DNA from: an uncultured Dorea sp.
GTDB lineage: Bacteria; Bacillota; Clostridia; Lachnospirales; Lachnospiraceae
NCBI GenBank assembly: GCA_900543415.1
Contig: UQRE01000043.1
Coordinates: forward strand, 1 to 18,118
Length of the DNA stretch: 18,118 bases
Direction: 5' to 3'
This document shows, one piece after another, positions 16,072 through 18,118 of this stretch. The notes below the pieces were generated by a model. It had not been told where the DNA came from and did no database searches. It saw only the letters and a list, made by a program, of their open reading frames with translations. How positions within the stretch are numbered: position 1 is the stretch's first letter; each line of letters begins with the position of its first letter. The translations under genes were made by a program, and so were the position numbers.

Positions 16072-16093
16072 TAGAAAAGACAGTAGTTTAAAG

Positions 16094-16135
16094 AAAAAGA
16101 CTTCGCTGGGAGTTCCTTCCACGCGAAGTCTTTTT
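16094..16135. terminator. Strong terminator after the FtsX permease
   Basis: AAAAAGACTTCGC (16094-16106) pairs perfectly with GCGAAGTCTTTTT (16123-16135). The A- and T-tracts at the stem base make it able to work on both strands, ending the ABC operon (+) and the transaldolase fragment (-). Confidence 0.9.
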
Positions 16136-16166
16136 GGGGGAATAGTCTATATGTTGAAGTGAGAAA

Positions 16167-16553
16167 TTACAAATCGGAAAGGGTTTTATCCCCATGAATG
16201 GCTTTCCAATCCTGTTCGAAAGCATCTACCGCACTTGTAATATGAGAAAATGTCAGTGCCGTTTCCAGAATAGATGGGTCCATTGTTGCAGTTTGAGCTC
16301 CGGCAAGGAAAGCGCGGTCTACCTGACCTGCATTTTTAAAGCTTGCTGCCAGAATCTCTGTATTATAATGATAAAGATCAATCATTTCAGCAAGAGAAGC
16401 AATGACATCATCAGAATTAATGCCCATATTTTCCATACGATTGAAGTAAGGGGCAATACAGTCAGCGCCTGCTTCCATAGCAAGGAATCCCTGCTGTTTG
16501 CTATAGATAGCGGTTCCTGTGACATGGATATTTTGTGCCTTAAGGAGTTCCAT
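16167..16553 (-). pseudogene. Fructose-6-phosphate aldolase/transaldolase-like (TalC/FSA), 5'-truncated
   Basis: The 128 residues match the C-terminal three-fifths of the small transaldolase / fructose-6-phosphate aldolase family. They include GTAIYSKQQGFLAMEAGAD, CIAPYFNRMENMG, TEILAASFKNAGQVDRAFLAGA and AFEQDWKAIHGDKTL, which parallel E. coli FsaA closely. Family proteins have about 220 residues; the first 95 or so, including the Schiff-base lysine (K85 in FsaA), are absent. The frame begins with M-E-L-L-K, which corresponds to an internal position of the family and not to a true N-terminus. At that very point sequence belonging to a dehydrogenase on the other strand begins. No ribosome site precedes the ATG. 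The fragment cannot be catalytically active and is best seen as a rearrangement product. Confidence 0.85.
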
Positions 16554-16930
16554 TAGAGGAAAATGTGCAGGAAGTATTGAATGAGTATTGTAAAAACGTA
16601 GATGTAGTCATTGAATGTGTCGGCAATATCAAGACACAAGAGCAGGCAGTACAGTTTGCGGGAAAAGCGGCTACAGTTATGCTGTTTGGATTGGCTGCGC
16701 CGGGAGAAAGTTTCCCAATCTGTCCGGATGATCTTTTTAAGAAAGAATTGAAAGTGATGTCTTCTTATATTAACCCGTATACATTTGAAAGAGCAATGCA
16801 GGTATTGGAGGCTAAAACGATAGAATTAGAAAGCTTAATTACAAATATTGTTCCACTTGAACAAATTGCAGACGTATTTGTAAAACCAGAATATAGAAGA
16901 ACAGGGAAAGTAATGATCCGGATAGATTAA
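16553..16930 (+). pseudogene. Zinc-type alcohol/polyol dehydrogenase, 5'-truncated
   Basis: About 125 residues match the C-terminal third of medium-chain zinc dehydrogenases (threonine/sorbitol dehydrogenase group): VDVVIECVGNIKTQEQAVQF from the end of the nucleotide-binding fold, GKAATVMLFGLAAPGESF, ELKVMSSYINPYTFERAMQVL and VFVKPEYRRTGKVMIRID at the C-terminus. The full family length is about 340-350; the catalytic zinc domain and the G-x-G-x-x-G turn are lost. The homologous frame can be followed upstream through E-E-N-V-Q-E to about 16553, where it meets the transaldolase fragment head to head; an in-frame TAA lies at 16541-16543. A GTG at 16565 is the only nearby start and lacks a good ribosome site. 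The two genes probably came from a sugar or polyol pathway. Confidence 0.85.
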
Positions 16931-16961
16931 CAGGTGATAAGAAAAAATTCAGAAGTAAAAC

Positions 16962-16999
16962 GGAAAACTCCGCTTGAGCATTGCCCAAGCGGAGTTTCC
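16962..16999 (+). terminator. Terminator of the dehydrogenase gene
   Basis: Bases 16962-16976 pair with 16986-16999 (CCGCTTG with CAAGCGG at the core) with one bulge and a nine-base loop. A T-run follows 11 bases later (17010-17017). It lies 31 bases after the dehydrogenase stop. Confidence 0.7.
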
Positions 17000-17030
17000 T
17001 GTTGCTATATTTTTTTTAAAGGAATGAGAG

Positions 17031-17110
17031 TAAAGTGCGGCATCGGGAAATGCTCATCCCGATGATTTACTTTATGAGGGGGAGATAGTTGATGTGTCTT
17101 TCAACTATCT
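17031..17110 (+). other. Two stable hairpins in the gap 16931-17237
   Basis: The first combines TAAAGT/ACTTTA (17031-17036 with 17069-17074), a symmetric four-by-four internal loop, and CATCGGGA/TCCCGATG (17041-17048 with 17057-17064). The second is a perfect 10-bp stem AGATAGTTGA/TCAACTATCT (17083-17092 with 17101-17110). No protein frame is convincing here. They could be a leader RNA of a lost gene, a small RNA, or structures left by a mobile element. I do not recognise a riboswitch class. Confidence 0.45.
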
Positions 17111-17155
17111 GGCTCTTAGTATAATCCGAAAATATGTCCAAAATGTGTTAAAACC

Positions 17156-17210
17156 CTTAAAGAAAATGAAAATTTCTTAAGAAATCTTAAAGAGAATGAG
17201 AAAATATAGT
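17156..17210 (+). promoter_or_regulatory. Orphan promoter with phased CTTAA repeats
   Basis: CTTAA occurs at 17156, 17176 and 17186, so the copies are 20 and 10 bases apart, one face of the helix. The first and last lie in a longer imperfect repeat (CTTAAAGAAAATGA and CTTAAAGAGAATGA). A palindrome ATTTCTTAAGAAAT sits between. TATAGT at 17205-17210 would be the -10, with the last repeat in the -35 position. This is the usual design of an OmpR/PhoB-family activated promoter. It points into the 3' end of the convergent reductase gene, so no gene is served. Confidence 0.4.
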
Positions 17211-17237
17211 AATACCTAATAGACTCAGGTTTGATTA

Positions 17238-17972
17238 TTAAATATATCCACCGTCTACACCGATAATCTGTCCGGTCATATAAACGGGGGTATTGGCAGT
17301 CTGCCAGATCACTTCGGCAATTTCTTCGGGGCTGCAAAACCGTCCTGCTGGAATTTCTTCTGCAAGTTCTTGACGCTCGGTTTTGTCAAGCTGTGCATTC
17401 ATTACTGTATCAATAACGCCGCAGGCAATGGCATTGACAGGGATGCCACTGGGAGCAAGTTCCTTTGCAAGGGCGCGGGTGAGACCGTGGATACCGGATT
17501 TAGAAGCAGAATAGGCGGCTTCGCAGGACGCGCCGACGGTTCCCCACATGGAGGAGATATTGATGATTCGACCGGATTTTTTCGATACCATTTTCGGGAC
17601 AGCTTCCCGACAGCAGTAAAAAACAGAGGATAGATTTGTGTCGATAATCCGGCGCCACTCTTCGTCAGTAAGATCCATAAGGAGCCCGATGTGTGCAACT
17701 CCTGCATTGTTGACGAGAACATCAAGACTGTCACAATGGCTGTATATTTCGCGGAAGATAGAACGGACATCTTCGGGATTCCCTACATTTCCGGTAACGA
17801 TCGTTGAGCAGTTAGGGTGATTTTGTTCTATTTCCTGTTGTACTTTCTGTAATTCCTCTATTGATTTATGACAATTTAAGAAGACGTGAAACCCTTTGTC
17901 AGCAAAAAGGAGCGCTGTACTTCTTCCGATTCCTCGTGATGCTCCGGTGATGAGCACATTTTTTTTGATCAT
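17238..17972 (-). CDS. ymfI: Short-chain dehydrogenase/reductase, YmfI-like (EF-P 5-aminopentanone reductase)
   Basis: This cytoplasmic NAD(P)H-dependent reductase of 244 residues has the classical SDR fold: TGASRGIG at 9-16 binds the cofactor, NNAG follows strand 4, and the active site comprises the serine in INISSM with the Y-x-x-x-K of AYSASKSG. The block SSMWGTVGASCEAAYSASK and the later EEIPAGR..SPEEIAE are characteristic, as I recall them, of YmfI, which reduces the 5-aminopentanone group on translation factor EF-P; FabG-type ketoacyl reductases are the main alternative. A strong AAGGAGG precedes the ATG at 17972. The gene stands alone on the minus strand, convergent with the dehydrogenase fragment. 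The YmfI call is moderately sure; the SDR call is very sure. Confidence 0.85.
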   Translation of the reverse strand: MIKKNVLITGASRGIGRSTALLFADKGFHVFLNCHKSIEELQKVQQEIEQNHPNCSTIVTGNVGNPEDVRSIFREIYSHCDSLDVLVNNAGVAHIGLLMDLTDEEWRRIIDTNLSSVFYCCREAVPKMVSKKSGRIINISSMWGTVGASCEAAYSASKSGIHGLTRALAKELAPSGIPVNAIACGVIDTVMNAQLDKTERQELAEEIPAGRFCSPEEIAEVIWQTANTPVYMTGQIIGVDGGYI

Positions 17973-17995
17973 AATAGTTCCTCCTTACAGGAATT

Positions 17996-18022
17996 GGTAG
18001 TGTCAAAAACTACCTGTTTTTT
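17996..18022. other. Hairpin with T-run upstream of the reductase gene
   Basis: GGTAGT (17996-18001) pairs with ACTACC (18009-18014), followed on the + strand by TG and six T (18017-18022). On the - strand it lies in the 5' leader of the reductase. It may terminate antisense transcripts. The rest of 18023-18118 shows a + strand TATAAT (about 18100) but no good -35 and no gene. Confidence 0.4.
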
Positions 18023-18118
18023 ATTGCTCAAATCTATTAAAAACCTTGATTTTATGGGAAGTCGCAAATAAAAAGAGCATTTACCTCCCATTTTTGATAT
18101 AATGTCCTCGACCAAAAT

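Noticed and set aside
16194..16556. 120-residue + strand frame over the transaldolase fragment
   Set aside because: It is the antisense of a clearly homologous fragment and shows no family features.
1..18118. CRISPR array, tRNA or rRNA genes
   Set aside because: No regularly spaced repeats, cloverleaf-like sequences or rRNA motifs were seen on either strand.

Overview
The window looks like chromosome of an anaerobic gut Firmicute, most likely a Lachnospiraceae member (Blautia / Mediterraneibacter / Dorea-like). This is inferred from moderately AT-rich DNA, strong AGGAGG ribosome sites, lipobox lipoproteins, a UMF1-family MFS, an OmpR/intramembrane-kinase pair next to a FtsX-type ABC exporter, and an Rpn-type nuclease remnant. 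I cannot fix the species from sequence alone.

Layout. (1) 1-1850: remnant of an IS1182-type insertion sequence. Its transposase is broken by an 11-bp tandem duplication, and a 28-bp perfect hairpin follows it. (2) 1955-8100: two back-to-back SsuABC/TauABC-type importer sets on the + strand: permease-ATPase-lipoprotein, then ATPase-lipoprotein-permease, separated by a hairpin and a likely internal promoter. (3) 8200-8870: a C-terminal piece of an Rpn/PD-(D/E)XK 'transposase' gene with its own good ribosome site, a strong terminator, a long palindrome and a GC-rich structured intergenic element. (4) 8872-12786: a compact unit of zinc-dependent phospholipase C-like protein, UMF1-type MFS transporter, response regulator and histidine kinase. 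(5) 12889-16071: ABC ATPase and an 837-residue two-module FtsX-type permease with its own leader, ended by a strong terminator. (6) 16167-17237: a scar region where two 5'-truncated metabolic genes, a fructose-6-phosphate aldolase-like transaldolase (-) and a zinc alcohol/polyol dehydrogenase (+), meet head to head at one point. Beyond them lie structured DNA and an apparently orphan promoter with 10-bp-phased repeats. (7) 17238-17972 (-): a short-chain reductase most like YmfI, the EF-P 5-aminopentanone reductase.

How the parts work together. The importer region encodes two full sets for small organic solutes of the NMT1/SsuA class, with substrate unknown. The second permease has a degenerate EAA loop, and the first lipoprotein is unusually cysteine-rich. 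The response regulator/kinase pair has almost no extracellular sensor domain and sits directly before an FtsX-type ABC pair. This matches the Bce-like logic in which the transporter itself senses peptides or envelope stress, though here the permease has the 8-helix, two-module form rather than the BceB form.

I found no CRISPR array, tRNA, rRNA or clear new defence system. The best leads are the stand-alone Rpn C-terminal gene (possible orphan antitoxin), the head-to-head gene-fragment junction, the orphan promoter and the structured element at 8724-8866.
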